This document shows, one piece after another, positions 8,483-19,334 of a stretch of DNA of 32,500 bases. Under the pieces are notes generated by a model. It was not told the origin of the DNA and did no database searches. It was given only the letters and a program-made list of their open reading frames with translations. Numbering within the stretch: position 1 is the first letter of the stretch; each line of letters opens with the position of its first letter. The translations under genes were made by a program, and so were the position numbers. The stretch comes from Chondrilla cf. caribensis (lineage: Eukaryota; Porifera; Demospongiae; Chondrillida; Chondrillidae). The DNA lies in NCBI GenBank assembly GCA_964020155.1, contig OZ026550.1:2113852-2146351 (forward strand). Direction: 5' to 3'.

Positions 8483-10486
8483 GCACTAGAGAACGTAGTA
8501 ACTAACTTTACGTTAGTAAATTGTAGTAATGGAAATCTATTAATTTGATTCATTTATGATAATATCTTGAGAATTATAATGACATTGTGTATTTCTTATT
8601 AACTTGCAATGGTATTTGTATATGCTTATTTCTACTCCAGATAGTACTTTGATTTACTCATTTTTGTATCAATTCCATTCATTATTACTGCATATTTATA
8701 TTATATGTAATTTAGTAATAAGTACGAACACACTGATGCTGGAGGTTTCTCCAATAGAAATGCCACATAACAGTGAACGATATACATGGTACCTCTGTAT
8801 TTATAATTATTATTATTGTGTTTGTTTATGCAAGTCATAATGAAATTAAAAGGTTTCACCAAATCATGATTGTTCCACATGGTGACCCCTGTACCAGTCA
8901 ACCATTCCATATATGACACAAATCAAATTATGGGTAACATTATAGTATGTCAATTACATTTTTAAATTATGGCACTTGGTATGCCTGACTTCATAAATAT
9001 TGCATGTATTTGGCTATAATATTACAATATTATAGATTATGCTTAAAGTTATATGTTCAATTCCATCATGATCAATTAAGGAAATCATTAATTCACTGGT
9101 GTCATGAGTCCTGGTGTCTTACTTCAATGCACATATGACCTTTGCGTGGAAGCTCTACATGGGCTTTTAGTTTCATTGATTATGCAAAGTACTATAAAAT
9201 TCAAATTACTTCATTTGGGAACACCTACAATACTACTTCCTTCTCGCTGATACCTTTCCTGCATCGACAACATGCAGTTGCAGTTGTGCATTATAAATTT
9301 TCTTCAAATTGTGCTCAAATAAACTTTTAGTGCAAATATTCCATCCAGTTGCACCCTATATATATAGCTATTCTTCATAATATAAGGCTGTAAGGTACCA
9401 AATGCTCTGCTCCTGTACCAAGGCCAATTATAACAGTAATTTCAAACCCTATTAGCTCTAGGTTGATATTTTCAGCATTATTATTGTGATATTTCTTTTG
9501 TATCAATCCTCAGACCAATAATAATTTGGATTGATCGGTATCAGTAGCTCAGAATTATGTCTCACTCAGCTATGTCTGCAACTTGAACATAGGATATTAT
9601 GCATGAATGGAACACAAATATGTATGTACGTATGTAGAACCTCATTCATATCTGTTATGAATCATCTTGTCAATGAGAACAATCAAACCACTAGCATGGT
9701 CTCTGTACTTTCTTGCTGTAATAGCCAGCATCAGAATTGGGGCCAATTCATCTTGCATTAGAGACCACTTTGACCTGTCATGTATAAATGACCTCAATTG
9801 TGAGGTACTGCCCTCTATATATATCACTTATATAGTACGAAATTCAGCAATATTTTGGAGGCCACCACAGGCAGCCCCTATATTATTTTCATTGACTTCC
9901 GCAAAGGCAAAATTGAAGATATGAGAGCGTTCTCATGTGTATATGCCGTGAGACATCTCCTATAGGTGTGCGCACATACACATATGTTATATATAAGGTT
10001 GTTCCCCATCATGCACTTTCAAGAGAGTCTCCTCCTCCAGCTGCAGTTTCATCTCCTCCTAATGGTGTACGTGCACAAGTACGTGCATAGCAGAATCCAT
10101 ATAAAATACTTGTATTTGTAATATTTAATTTATAGGCAATAATATGATATTATAATAAGGAATTGAGCTACTTTTCTAATCTTTAATCAAAATTTACATT
10201 ACACTTCTTTTTACATAATCACTAGCTCCTTATGAATGCTCCTCAACATAGAAATTGGTACAACATTTTATGATTGAAAATCTCTTTCTCAAATTGTCAG
10301 ACATTATGTCTCCTTTGTGTGAAACAACCTTTTCTGAAAGAGTTTTCTTCAAGGTAACATTTAATGCAGCTTACAGCCTACTTTTACTCTGCATATAGTT
10401 TAAGTGTATACGCAGATGGCTGAATTGTTCATGACAATTGTGTTCATAATATAATTACTGTCTGCTATCTGGCTCCATAGGATGGC
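8483..10486. other. Intergenic, no gene recognised
   Basis: AT-rich, with small ORFs on both strands that lack domains. Only minor features stand out: TGGTCTCT and AGAGACCA in inverted orientation at about 9699 and 9761, a GAATTGG/CCAATTC hairpin at about 9734, and a short Pro/Ala-rich open stretch at about 10028-10090 ending in a stop. None is enough to call a gene. Confidence 0.55.
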
Positions 10487-10776
<290 letters not shown>

Positions 10777-10829
10777 CATGTATTATATATTTGAACATGT
10801 TTGTTTATGTGAGTGTGCTTTTGCATTTA

Positions 10830-11063
10830 TGTGTGCTTGTATTTGCCTTTCCTGTTGGGTTTCTATTATATTTACTCTTCTCAACTCATTGTATCCGGGA
10901 AAACCAACTCAAACGGAAGTTCATGTTCAAAAAAGGCCAAGCTCGTACAGGAAGTCAAGCTCAGACCGGAAGTCCTTCTTCAGGGCCCCCGGCCCCCAGC
11001 GTGACACCACCTAGGATCCATGGTGACACTGTCCACGAAATAGAAAGTACCTGGAAACAGTAG
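10830..11063 (+). other. Orphan ORF end with hydrophobic segment and basic tail
   Basis: In one frame the sequence after the microsatellite reads as a hydrophobic stretch (FAFPVGFLLYLLF). A basic flank (RENQLKRKFMFKK) and a polar tail ending IESTWKQ then stop follow at about 11061-11063. This has the order of a membrane protein C-terminus. The tail holds an 18-bp in-frame duplication (ARTGSQ/AQTGSP). There is no credible start or upstream exon, and no family is recognised. It may be a last exon, a gene remnant or chance. Confidence 0.25.
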
Positions 11064-11087
11064 TATCATGCGAGAATTTCAACAACA

Positions 11088-11141
11088 GACCTTATTTGGT
11101 AATTTCGTGCGTTATCTAAACGCGCATTCGAGGACACACCC
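11088..11141 (+). repeat. Duplicated upstream block, distal copy
   Basis: A block beginning GACCTTATTTGGTA and continuing with TTCG, ATCTAAAC, GC and TTCGAG elements recurs at 11247-11305, directly before the kinase ORF. A degraded third copy precedes the kinase pseudogene (from about 5705). Between the two copies a 22-bp sequence containing CCATATGTTTGATTATC is itself repeated (about 11143 and 11170). Confidence 0.75.
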
Positions 11142-11233
11142 TCCATATGTTTGATTATCTGTTATATATCCATATGTTTGATTATCTGTTGCCATGGAAA
11201 CAGCAACATTGATTTGACAACAATTTTCAAATG

Positions 11234-11305
11234 TATAAATAAACTTGACCTTATTTGGTAGCTTCGCACGTGATCTAAACATGCTTTCGAGTACGTACAC
11301 GCCCC
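11234..11305 (+). promoter_or_regulatory. Kinase ORF promoter: TATA box plus repeated leader block
   Basis: TATAAATA at 11234-11241 lies 83 bp before the ATG at 11324. The proximal copy of the GACCTTATTTGGTA block (11247-11305) follows and would fall in or near the 5' UTR. It contains CACGTG (E-box), which the distal copy lacks. Confidence 0.5.
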
Positions 11306-11323
11306 ATTACATGGCCAACGAGG

Positions 11324-11716
11324 ATGAGCAGTCTTCCACGAGTTCCAGCTAATCTTCGAATTGGAGAGGAAATAAGCAGAGGAGCCTACGGAGCGGTATT
11401 TGCAGGCCTCTTAGGAGCCAGGCCAGTCGCTGTAAAGAAGATCCATCAACTTCTCCTCGACTACGCCAGTCAAACTCGAGAAGCGTTGGAGGTGACGTTG
11501 TCTTCTTTCAGACGAGAATGTGAACTACTGGAGGCCGCCGGAGACCTTCATATCGTGGAATTCCTCGGTGCCTTCAACGATGAACGTCTCGGTTCCCTCC
11601 TAGTGATGGAGTTGATGGACCAGACGTTTGAGAAATACCTCGAAGACAACAAAGGAAAGCTCACGACGAAGGAGCAAATCGACATTGGGGAGGGAGGAAC
11701 AACAAAATCCGAATAA
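11324..11716 (+). CDS. Kinase N-lobe-only ORF (TKL/tyrosine-kinase-like)
   Basis: A 130-residue ORF with an intact glycine loop (RGAYGAVFAG, residues about 20-29), the ATP-binding lysine (VAVKK), helix C glutamate (RRECELLEA), beta-4/5 and hinge (LLVMELMDQTFEKYL) and the start of helix D/E (TTKEQIDI). It then runs into GEGGTTKSE and a stop. The catalytic HRD loop and DFG are missing, whereas the paralog at 5793 continues through them. I find no clear splice donor at the break. An AATAAA at 11830 could end a short transcript. It is therefore a truncated gene, an expressed N-lobe protein, or the first exon of a kinase-kelch fusion whose middle has been lost. It should have no phosphotransfer activity on its own. 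The start matches the paralog, and an upstream TATA supports it. Confidence 0.6.
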   Translation: MSSLPRVPANLRIGEEISRGAYGAVFAGLLGARPVAVKKIHQLLLDYASQTREALEVTLSSFRRECELLEAAGDLHIVEFLGAFNDERLGSLLVMELMDQTFEKYLEDNKGKLTTKEQIDIGEGGTTKSE

Positions 11717-11829
11717 CCGGCTATACACTGCAAAACACTGGTGGAAATATTGCACTATTATTGGTGGATTTGATGAATGTGTTATCACCTGCTCAAATAT
11801 TGTCATGGTTGTTATTGTTAACAAGACAA

Positions 11830-11835
11830 AATAAA
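11830..11835 (+). terminator. Candidate poly(A) signal after the kinase N-lobe ORF
   Basis: AATAAA lies 114 bp after the stop codon, before the kelch exon, in the sequence ACAAAATAAATGC. It would allow an independent short kinase transcript. Confidence 0.35.
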
Positions 11836-12124
11836 TGCAACACAGTATAGCATGGCAAGAATGTACGTACATACGTACTTTGTGTGCGGCCGGGGGAGGT
11901 GGTGGTGTGTGGCTGGTCTACAACTGAGCATGCACGTATACAAACAAAGATATACATACACACTGCCTACCACAACAATTCCTGACAATATTATGGTGAT
12001 ACATGCATACAATTCATCTAATCCACCAGTGTTTTTACAGTGTACATGCATGTATTCATACGTACGTGAGTACCTTATTTTAGACTCATTCTAATATTGG
12101 GTACATCCTTGTCTTCTACTTTAG

Positions 12125-13276
12125 GTGTTCCGATGTGATGTACTATTGAAAGGCAAGAAGCTACAGTCTGTCCAACTGCCTCCTCTACCCAAACCAACAT
12201 GTCTTGCTTCAGCTGTAGTCATTAAAGAAAAGATATATGTTGGTGGAGGTGCCTATGGTGATGTGGAGTGTGATCGGTTAGTCCAGGTGTATGACACCAA
12301 GGCAGGAGAATGGGAAATTCTACCTCCCTCGACTATCTACAATAGTGAAGCAACCTTGGTGAAAGACCAGCTAACTCTGATTGGAGGACGAAATGTATCC
12401 ACTAAAATGATCACCAACTTGACCATCACTTGGGATGAAGAAAAAAAGCAATGGTTTCCTAAAGTACCTCCAATGCCAACGAACAGAAGTCGTCCGTGTA
12501 TCATTCACTGCAACAACTACATGTTGGTGGCCGGCGGTTTAGCGAGTGATGAGGAGACTGTGCTTGACACGATTGATGTCTTTCATTTGGACACTTTCCA
12601 GTGGATCACTGCAAGCTCCTTGAAATTTCCAATACCACTGATATTTGCGAGAGTTTCTATTAGCAATGGGTATGCATACATCACCCGGAGTAGACACAGT
12701 CCAGTATCACTCACTAATGTTGCATATAAGGTACCTATGGATAAAATACTCCATGCCATTCAAAAGAATAAGAAAGTGAAGTGGATCCAAGTAGAGACTA
12801 CTCCAAATTGTGAACCTGGATTAGTAGTGAGCAGTGACCATCCAATAGTGGTGGGTGGTTTCACATCACCCGATTACCAGCAGACATCTGATGTCTCCAT
12901 TTATGATCCAACCACTGGTACATGGTCTGTTGTTGGACAGTGTGTCAGACCACATGGAGCGTCTTGTGCAATTGCAATCAGTTCGTCATCTTTTGTGGTA
13001 ATTGGTGGACGTACTTTTTCTGGTAATTTCAATTTTCACTTAAATCTTTTGAACTGTTTTATGTGTAAATTTGAGCTTTTATAGTTGTATATAATATTAT
13101 ACCCGGACTATATTATCATTTACAGCTTTTAAAATTCTTGTGATAATCTTATTGATAATAATTTTATGACTTGAAAATGGTTATATTATTCAGTGGAGTT
13201 TCTGAAGAGCCATGCACCCGTTGCTTTACAGTGTCCATCATTCAATCATGGAATACATGCCATGCAATTGGTGTGA
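12125..13276 (+). CDS. Kelch-repeat beta-propeller protein, 5'-incomplete
   Basis: The main exon runs 12125-13022 after a pyrimidine-rich acceptor (CTTCTACTTTAG). It encodes about six kelch blades marked by the double glycine before each turn: IYVGGG, LTLIGG, LVAGG, a degenerate blade at YITRS, IVVGG and VVIGG. Conserved Tyr/Trp positions follow each turn (VYDTKAGEWEIL, VFHLDTFQWI, IYDPTTGTWSVV). Kelch propellers bind proteins. A donor (TCTG|GTAATT, phase 1) can join the phase-1 exon 13194-13276 (VEFLKSHAPV to stop TGA); without it the ORF reads to 13084. No initiating ATG precedes the first blade, so upstream coding is missing. The kinase N-lobe ORF 400 bp upstream is the obvious candidate, but no matching phase-0 donor is seen there. 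A microexon between the AG at 12040 and GTGAGT at 12066 is possible and unproven. Confidence 0.75.
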
Positions 13277-13970
13277 CATAACATAATCACAATGGCAGAT
13301 ATTTTGTAGTGGTATCAACTGTGGTCATGATAAACCCTCTAAATCGTCACAGGAACAATTGTACCCCACGTATATGTACGAGGTGCAGGGACAACAATAG
13401 TATATGCCATTTGAATTCACTATTAATTAAAATCCTATTTCAGTCATTAATTCTTACAATGAACACGATGATACTTGTACATTATGTACATGCTATAGCT
13501 AGCTACACACTTACAATTTTGAATTGTACAATGTATAATGTTTTGTATGCATACGCTAACTGATACTACATACACAGGTGGATACTATATCATAATACTA
13601 TATCCTAGCTTCATTATTTTAACAATAAACTAAATTAATATTGAATTGTTTTACTTGTAAATAGTCACTCGAGGTTCATTAACTACAGTAAGTCATCAAT
13701 TACTGATCATGAGCTGCCAGTACGAGTATAGATATATGCACATATACGATTCTATAATATATAATATCTATGTATAACATGCTATATTCTACATAGGTAC
13801 TGATTTATAATATATTGTGGGAACATTGACCATTAGTACCATACAGTACTGTAGTGAGCTGGTCTGGCATAAATAAACATGAAACATGGAACATAAATCT
13901 AAAAATTGATACTGATGCAATAGCTCCCGAGTTACTATACACATATTATAATCATCACATTATATTATCA
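13277..13970. other. 3' flank of kelch gene, non-coding
   Basis: AT-rich sequence. AATAAA at 13624-13629 could be a distal poly(A) signal. The repeat shared with 6488-6545 lies at about 13813-13872. No gene is seen. Confidence 0.5.
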
Positions 13971-14011
13971 CACACACACACACACACACACATGTACACG
14001 TACACCCACCC

Positions 14012-14042
<31 letters not shown>

Positions 14043-14092
14043 TGCACGCACATACATACACACACAATCACGCACACACACACACACACACG
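13971..14092. repeat. Imperfect CA microsatellite
   Basis: CA-rich run with ACCCACCC and CATGCACG interruptions. It marks the left boundary of the first large tandem unit. Confidence 0.9.
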
Positions 14093-14315
14093 TTCATCGT
14101 ATTCATTATTATTGCCGGCAATCTTCATCCCTACTTGACCTTTGCGATATTACACTCTACTTTATCTTCTTGTGCCATTTTCATCATTTCCCGGCAAGCT
14201 CTTTCTTTATAAGTTATTGTTTTATACACTAGTTTTTTATCTTCTTAATTATAATGAATAATATTGTGCAAATTATGTAGCCAGTGTGCAATGGTGTATA
14301 GAGCTGAATTGGGTA

Positions 14316-14400
14316 TAGTCTAACCTAGCCCAGACCCATCTGGCCTCCATTCCACACCATTATTGATGGACATATAATGGGTCTGGGCGACGTCAGACTA
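14316..14400. mobile_element. MITE-like 85-bp element with TIRs and 9-bp TSD
   Basis: Terminal inverted repeats of 24 bp (14316-14339 and 14377-14400) match at 21 of 24 positions; both outer ends read TAGTCT inward. The element is flanked by direct repeats AATTGGGTA at 14307-14315 and 14401-14409. Units B and C keep only the right part (GGGTCTGGG...CAGACTAAATTGGGTA), so the left arm was lost there or the array began from a truncated copy. The class is uncertain; 8-9 bp duplications occur with hAT and Mutator-like transposases. Confidence 0.7.
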
Positions 14401-14409
14401 AATTGGGTA

Positions 14410-15007
14410 TTGAACGAAAACTCTGTGTCTCCTCTTTCTAGTAAGCCCCAAAGCGATCATATATTCATAAGTTTTGAATAAATCAATAGTATATCATAAA
14501 CAAGTACATAATTTGGTTATAGAACAAACCAGAGGTAATATAGGTTTTAATAAAAGGGAACAATATCTATCTAAATTCTACAGTTCCTAAGCTCTCTTTT
14601 GATACCAAGAGCAGCTTATTTGGATAATCGGTTCGAACTATGAAAATTCCCCAAAAATTTTTCCCTTTTTGGTACGCGTGCACATGGAGGGATATAGTTT
14701 TAGCACTATAATAAGGCTTCAGTGGATTCTACTGCTTGTATGTCTACCTTTTCATAGGTATGTGTGTCAGTTATTATTCTAGTCTTATGGTGCATGTGTT
14801 ATCTTTGACATTTCAATTGACTATCGTTGAAAAATATCTATTCCGAATTCAATTTCTGTAACAGTTTATTCGATTTAGTTCAACTGAGATATCATGTAGT
14901 GTCACACTTTAACTACTTATAGATCATCCGGAAATAATATACTTATTACCTTATCTCTGTTTCACAAATTAAACTGATTTCAACAATATTGCATTAATAG
15001 AAGAATT
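14410..15007. other. 3' flank of collagen A, non-coding
   Basis: Conserved in position at about 22660-23400 (unit B) and 30100-30560 (unit C) apart from insertions. No gene is seen. The conservation reflects duplication and cannot be read as selection. Confidence 0.5.
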
Positions 15008-15013
15008 TATTTG
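15008..15013 (-). terminator. Candidate poly(A) signal of collagen A
   Basis: Minus-strand AATAAA, 79 bp beyond the stop codon. An equivalent hexamer is not evident at the same place in B or C. Confidence 0.45.
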
Positions 15014-15091
15014 TTAGCTTAAATTTGTTTCTTAATTTGAGATCAGTGTCTGTAAACTTGTTGATAATCCTCACATTTCCTATGGTTATGC

Positions 15092-18000
15092 CTATCCAGT
15101 GTATGGCACCATTGTGGGGGTCGGTTCTATTCCTGTTTTTGTCTCTGGTTCTGGTGGATTAGTTGTTGTTTCGGGAATGGGATCACATGGTTGGAGACAT
15201 ATATCTCCTCTTGGTCCTCTTTCTCCTTGTGGTCCTTGGGGTCCTGTGTCACCTTTTGGTCCTCTTTCACCTTTTTGTCCTTGAGGACCTTGTGGTCCTT
15301 CGGATCCTTTGTCTCCTTCTGGTCCTCTTTCCCCTTGTGGTCCTTGGGGTCCTATGTCTCCTTTAGTTCCATTAACACCTTGTGGTCCTGTCACTCCTGT
15401 GTCTCCTTTCAATCCTGGTTCACCTTTCTGTCCATTATTTCCAGTCAGTCCGGTTTCTCCACGTTCACCTTTAGTTCCATTAACTCCTTGTGGTCCTGGC
15501 TCTCCGTTTTCACCCTTAGTTCCATTGACTCCTGCCGGTCCTTTCAATCCCTTCATTCCTGGTTCACCTTTCTGTCCCACCATTCCTTGAAGTCCTGCAT
15601 CGCCGTTTTCACCCTTCTCACCGTTTGTTCCATTCCACCCCCTTGCTCCTTTTTTGCCTTGTTTTCCACGTGGTCCTCTTTCACCTTGTGGTCCTTGAGG
15701 ACCTTGTGGTCCTTCGGATCCTATGTCTCCTTCTGGTCCTCTTTCCCCTTGTGGTCCTTGTGGTCCTTGGGGTCCTATGTCTCCTTTAGTTCCATTAACA
15801 CCTTGTGGTCCTGTCACTCCTGTGTCTCCTTTCATTCCTGGTTCACCTTTCTGTCCATTATTTCCAGTCTGTCCGGTTTCTCCACGTTCACCTTTTGTTC
15901 CATTAACTCCTTGTGGTCCTGGCTCTCCTTTTTCACCCTTAGTTCCATTGACTCCTGCCGGTCCTTTCAATCCATTCATTCCTCGTTCACCTTTCTGTCC
16001 AACCATTCCTTGAAGTCCTGCATCTCCCTTTTCACCCTTCTCACCGTTTGTTCCATTCCACCCATTTGCCCCTATTTTGCCTTGTTTTCCACGCTGTCCC
16101 TTATCACCTTTTGGTCCCACTGCACCCTGTGGTCCAGGTGGTCCAGGTGGACAATTGCAAGATTCTGGTGTTGGGGAAACAATGTCTCCACGTCTCATTC
16201 TTTGGAGAGGTTTGTCCAATTCTGTTGAAGACAAGTAAATTATTTATCAACTTTATATGACACCTTTATCTTAATTATAATCATAACGGTAATAGCAGTT
16301 CATTATTAATATTATTGATATTATTAATTATGAGGAATTTATTTCAAAAAATGACATGCAGTTATGTAGGACTGTGAGGTATATCTACCTAAATTTATTC
16401 CTATAGTACAGGTTCAGGAATTTCACGATGTTCGAAGGTAACAATTAGAATTTGACAATTTACTAATAGAGTAAATGACATTTATGTATTGCATACACAT
16501 GTTTCTTGTACTATGATGAAAAATAATAATTTAATGGTGTATGAAGGGAAACAAGGTGTACAATATTATTATGAAATTATAATAATATACTAAAATAACT
16601 CATCCTGTATCGTGGGAAGATTTCACAGGTTTAGAATTTCCATTTAATCCTTACTGGCGAAATATTATAACACAAATGTGAAACGTCATGAAACACATGT
16701 ACACAAAATTAAATTGTGAAATTAATAAAACAAAGTGATATTGTTTGAGTGTGAAGTCACTAATTTTTCTCTGCTACACGGTATTCAAGAGAGGGTCGAT
16801 TTTGTGGACGATGCTTTCGAATGATAGGCCATACATAATATGAATTATGTTTACATACCTACATCAAATATGGTGCTATGAGAGCTGTATGCAAGTATAA
16901 GGGCAAATGAAGCTCCATAATGTCACTGTCTGTATAGCACTAAAACCAACCATGACGGGAATGCATTAAATATTGCCAGAGACCAGGTTGTGATAAAGAA
17001 ATGACAATTCCATTAATTTGCTATCCCATATATTATAATATATTGCTACACTCAAATATTGGCTCTAACTAGGATTTCTGACGCTAAAAAGTCATTTGTA
17101 GAATATTTCCGTTTTTTCAAGACTTCAACGTGTCCTCACAAGAGGAACAGTAAACACTGTTTATATATGATTTGTACAGAAGAGTGAGCTTCTCTAGAGG
17201 CAATCTTCCGAGTCCAGATCTTTTCCAGATCTGAAGTTATATTAACAGATAATGACTCCAAAAGAGGTACATGGGAGGCTTCAAAACCTGAGGAATAGTC
17301 ACTATACTACTTTGAACAGTTTAGTATGCTCAATTTGGTTTTTGTTTTTCAGTTTATATTAATTTTGACAAATTGCTTACTGATAGTAGCTCAAATAAGA
17401 CAGAAATGGACCAATTTGGCAGGCTCAATAGATAACTTTAGTGTTTTGAATGAAATATTATCATGTGGGACAAAGGTACCATATTAGATGTTATCGCATG
17501 ATGACGTCATACTTCAAAGGGACGGGTATGCTGGTGTTTGCTGTACTTGCACTGCAGTGCAGTATTTCTTAAGCGCCCCTCCTTATATGGTCATACTAAT
17601 CAACACTTTCAAGGTCATTGTCAATCTCTTACTGGTGTATAGCTTGTGTGCCCTGATCCCCAAACACTTCCAAATTTTGGATACTTTGAATTGCTGTGTT
17701 TTTTCTTCGCGAACTGTTTTTCACAACAAGTTTGTTGTCAAACCGATCTTAAATCTATGAAGCAACGTTTAAAAGTTTAACTTAGTAGTCGATTATCGTA
17801 CTTGATGTTGAAAATAGGAAGCGTCCGGGATTATGGCACTACACCATACTCAGTTCTTGAAAATCGTCCTCGTTGAAATCGAATCGCTTACTCAATAGCT
17901 AGTTGCTGGTTTTCCTTTCTGCTGGAGGGCTGTAATTGCTTAAAATAGGCCGTTTTTGTAGGAAAAGATTACCCAAATTATCGAAGCGAGGGGAGGAAAC

Positions 18001-18415
18001 AGTATCGAAGTTTGAATTCAAACATACTGCGCATTTCCTGTAGGAGGCTATTTTGCGATAAGCTAATCACTACACGCTCTTTATGCAGCATTGCGTTATT
18101 TACTGCACTCGCTATAACTAGTACGTATTGTTGGAGGGACCAGCTACAGTGACACTGTTTCTATAATTGTCACAGTCAGGATTTGGTTATTTGTGATTCT
18201 GTACATACAGGTTGCAATGAACCTCAGTGCAACTAACCTTTGGCTTCAAGTTGCTCTAATCTCTTCTCCAGCTGTTCATTCTTATGGTGAAGATCATTCA
18301 CTTTCTTCTCAAGTTTGGCAAATGCCTTTTCGTAGTCAATGATACCCCCGATACAGGTAGTCACCACATAACACAAAAGAGTCACTTGTAGAAAGACCTG
18401 GATGTTTGTAGGCAT
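15092..18415 (-). CDS. Collagen-like protein A (coiled coil plus Gly-X-Y helix)
   Basis: Two exons on the minus strand: 18415-18238 and 16221-15092, joined in phase 1 (donor G|GTTAGT, acceptor CTTCAACAG), giving 435 residues. Residues about 4-25 are hydrophobic (IQVFLQVTLLCYVVTT), a signal peptide or type II anchor. Residues about 28-66 form a leucine heptad coiled coil (LEKKVNDLHHKNEQLEKRLE) that could nucleate trimers. A linker with RRGD and a CNC motif precede about 105 Gly-X-Y triplets rich in KGE and PQG. RGDICLQPC follows, then a Pro/Thr-rich tail. The Cys pairs could link the three chains at both helix ends. The helix holds two 141-residue copies (423-bp internal duplication). Asn-Gly-Thr sequons recur in it. 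No NC1 domain is present, so it is not a fibrillar or type IV collagen; short sponge collagens and transmembrane collagens are the closest types. The ATG chosen is the first real one; upstream in-frame codons lack ATG. Confidence 0.85.
16235..17490. other. Collagen A intron, 3' part
   Basis: Non-coding. 16250-16530 matches the start of the unit C intron (31900-32119 and 32472 onward). 17150-17480 matches the unit B intron, where it is present as an inverted pair. Most of 16250-17150 is absent from B. Confidence 0.6.
17502..17561. promoter_or_regulatory. Intronic block with CRE and 14-bp palindrome (copy A)
   Basis: A perfect CRE, TGACGTCA (17502-17509), and a perfect palindrome, TGCACTGCAGTGCA (17548-17561), lie in the collagen intron. 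Both are preserved in unit B at 24868-24875 and 24914-24927. A regulatory role (enhancer or alternative promoter) is only inferred. Confidence 0.35.
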
Positions 18416-18484
18416 AACTGTAGCTTCAGTCAACACACTCAGTTTCTTAGTGCTAGTTTGTGGTAACTACAGTAGAACAGGCAG

Positions 18485-18492
18485 TTTTTATA
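18485..18492 (-). promoter_or_regulatory. TATA box of collagen A
   Basis: TATAAAAA on the minus strand, about 70 bp before the ATG at 18415. It is conserved in unit B at 25844-25851 in the same context (GTGACTATAAAAACTG). Confidence 0.65.
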
Positions 18493-18499
18493 GTCACTT

Positions 18500-19095
18500 G
18501 AAGGACAACCCACACTTAATGATATTCATTGACAATGTACACTTTTGAAGCACAAGTGGGTTTCCTGGTGCTAATTTATACCGGTCTCCATAGAATAGAC
18601 TACATGGTTTATGGGTAAATAATATTAATTATTTACATAGATGATCCCACATTTTATGAAACTCAATGTCACAATATTTGAAATCATTTGAGCAAATATA
18701 TATAGTAGTGGTTCATTCATTTTCTCTCTAGACTATACGTGTACTATACAATTACATCCTGCTGCCTATATTGTATGTTGTATGCTTACATTATTTTATA
18801 TGTGAGCCTTGAATCCAGCTGGCTCATGTAGCATTGTGTAAGTACATGATGTGTACACACATACACACACAAATGTGTACCCTTAAAACTCTCAGTTATA
18901 CTTGCCTTCATTTGAACTTTTTGCTTCTGCATGCTGAATTGTGGTGAGTGTATGCTTGTAGTGCTTCTTATATGTTTACATGACCTTTTGTGGGAACTCA
19001 TAACGATGTGCACACTAATTAAGTATTAGATCCTTATATGATTGCCTGTTAAATCAATTAGGTGAAACCTTTAGTGAAGCCATTTTGCCCTATAA
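18500..19095. other. Upstream flank of collagen A, no gene recognised
   Basis: Corresponds to 25860-26460 in unit B. It contains a short run of ACACACACA near 18860. No coding signal is seen. Confidence 0.5.
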
Positions 19096-19334
19096 AGTAT
19101 ATACGTACACATATACACATACAAGGACATGAATGCATAATTGCATACACCCATGTACATGCACGCATGCACATGCAAACATACATGCACGCGCACACAC
19201 ACAAACATACATGCATGCACGCACACATATATATATGCGCACGCACACACACACACAAACATACTTACACAACCACACACACATATGCACACACACACAA
19301 ACACACACACACGCATATATATATACACACTTGT
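19096..19334. repeat. CA/CATA/GCAC-rich microsatellite (unit A)
   Basis: Mixed ACACAC, CATGCACGC and ATATAT runs. It is the counterpart of the longer CA array at 26531-26912 in unit B. The array length differs strongly between the units. Confidence 0.85.

Noticed and set aside
15163..16260. Long plus-strand ORFs rich in Pro, Ser, Trp and Cys opposite collagen A (and at 23405-24204 and 30559-31990)
   Set aside because: They are the antisense of Gly-X-Y codons. The minus-strand frame has the collagen pattern, splice sites and a TATA box; the plus frames have no domain.
17488..17760. 90-codon ORF in the collagen A intron
   Set aside because: The unit B copy has a one-base insertion that breaks the frame while the DNA around it stays conserved.
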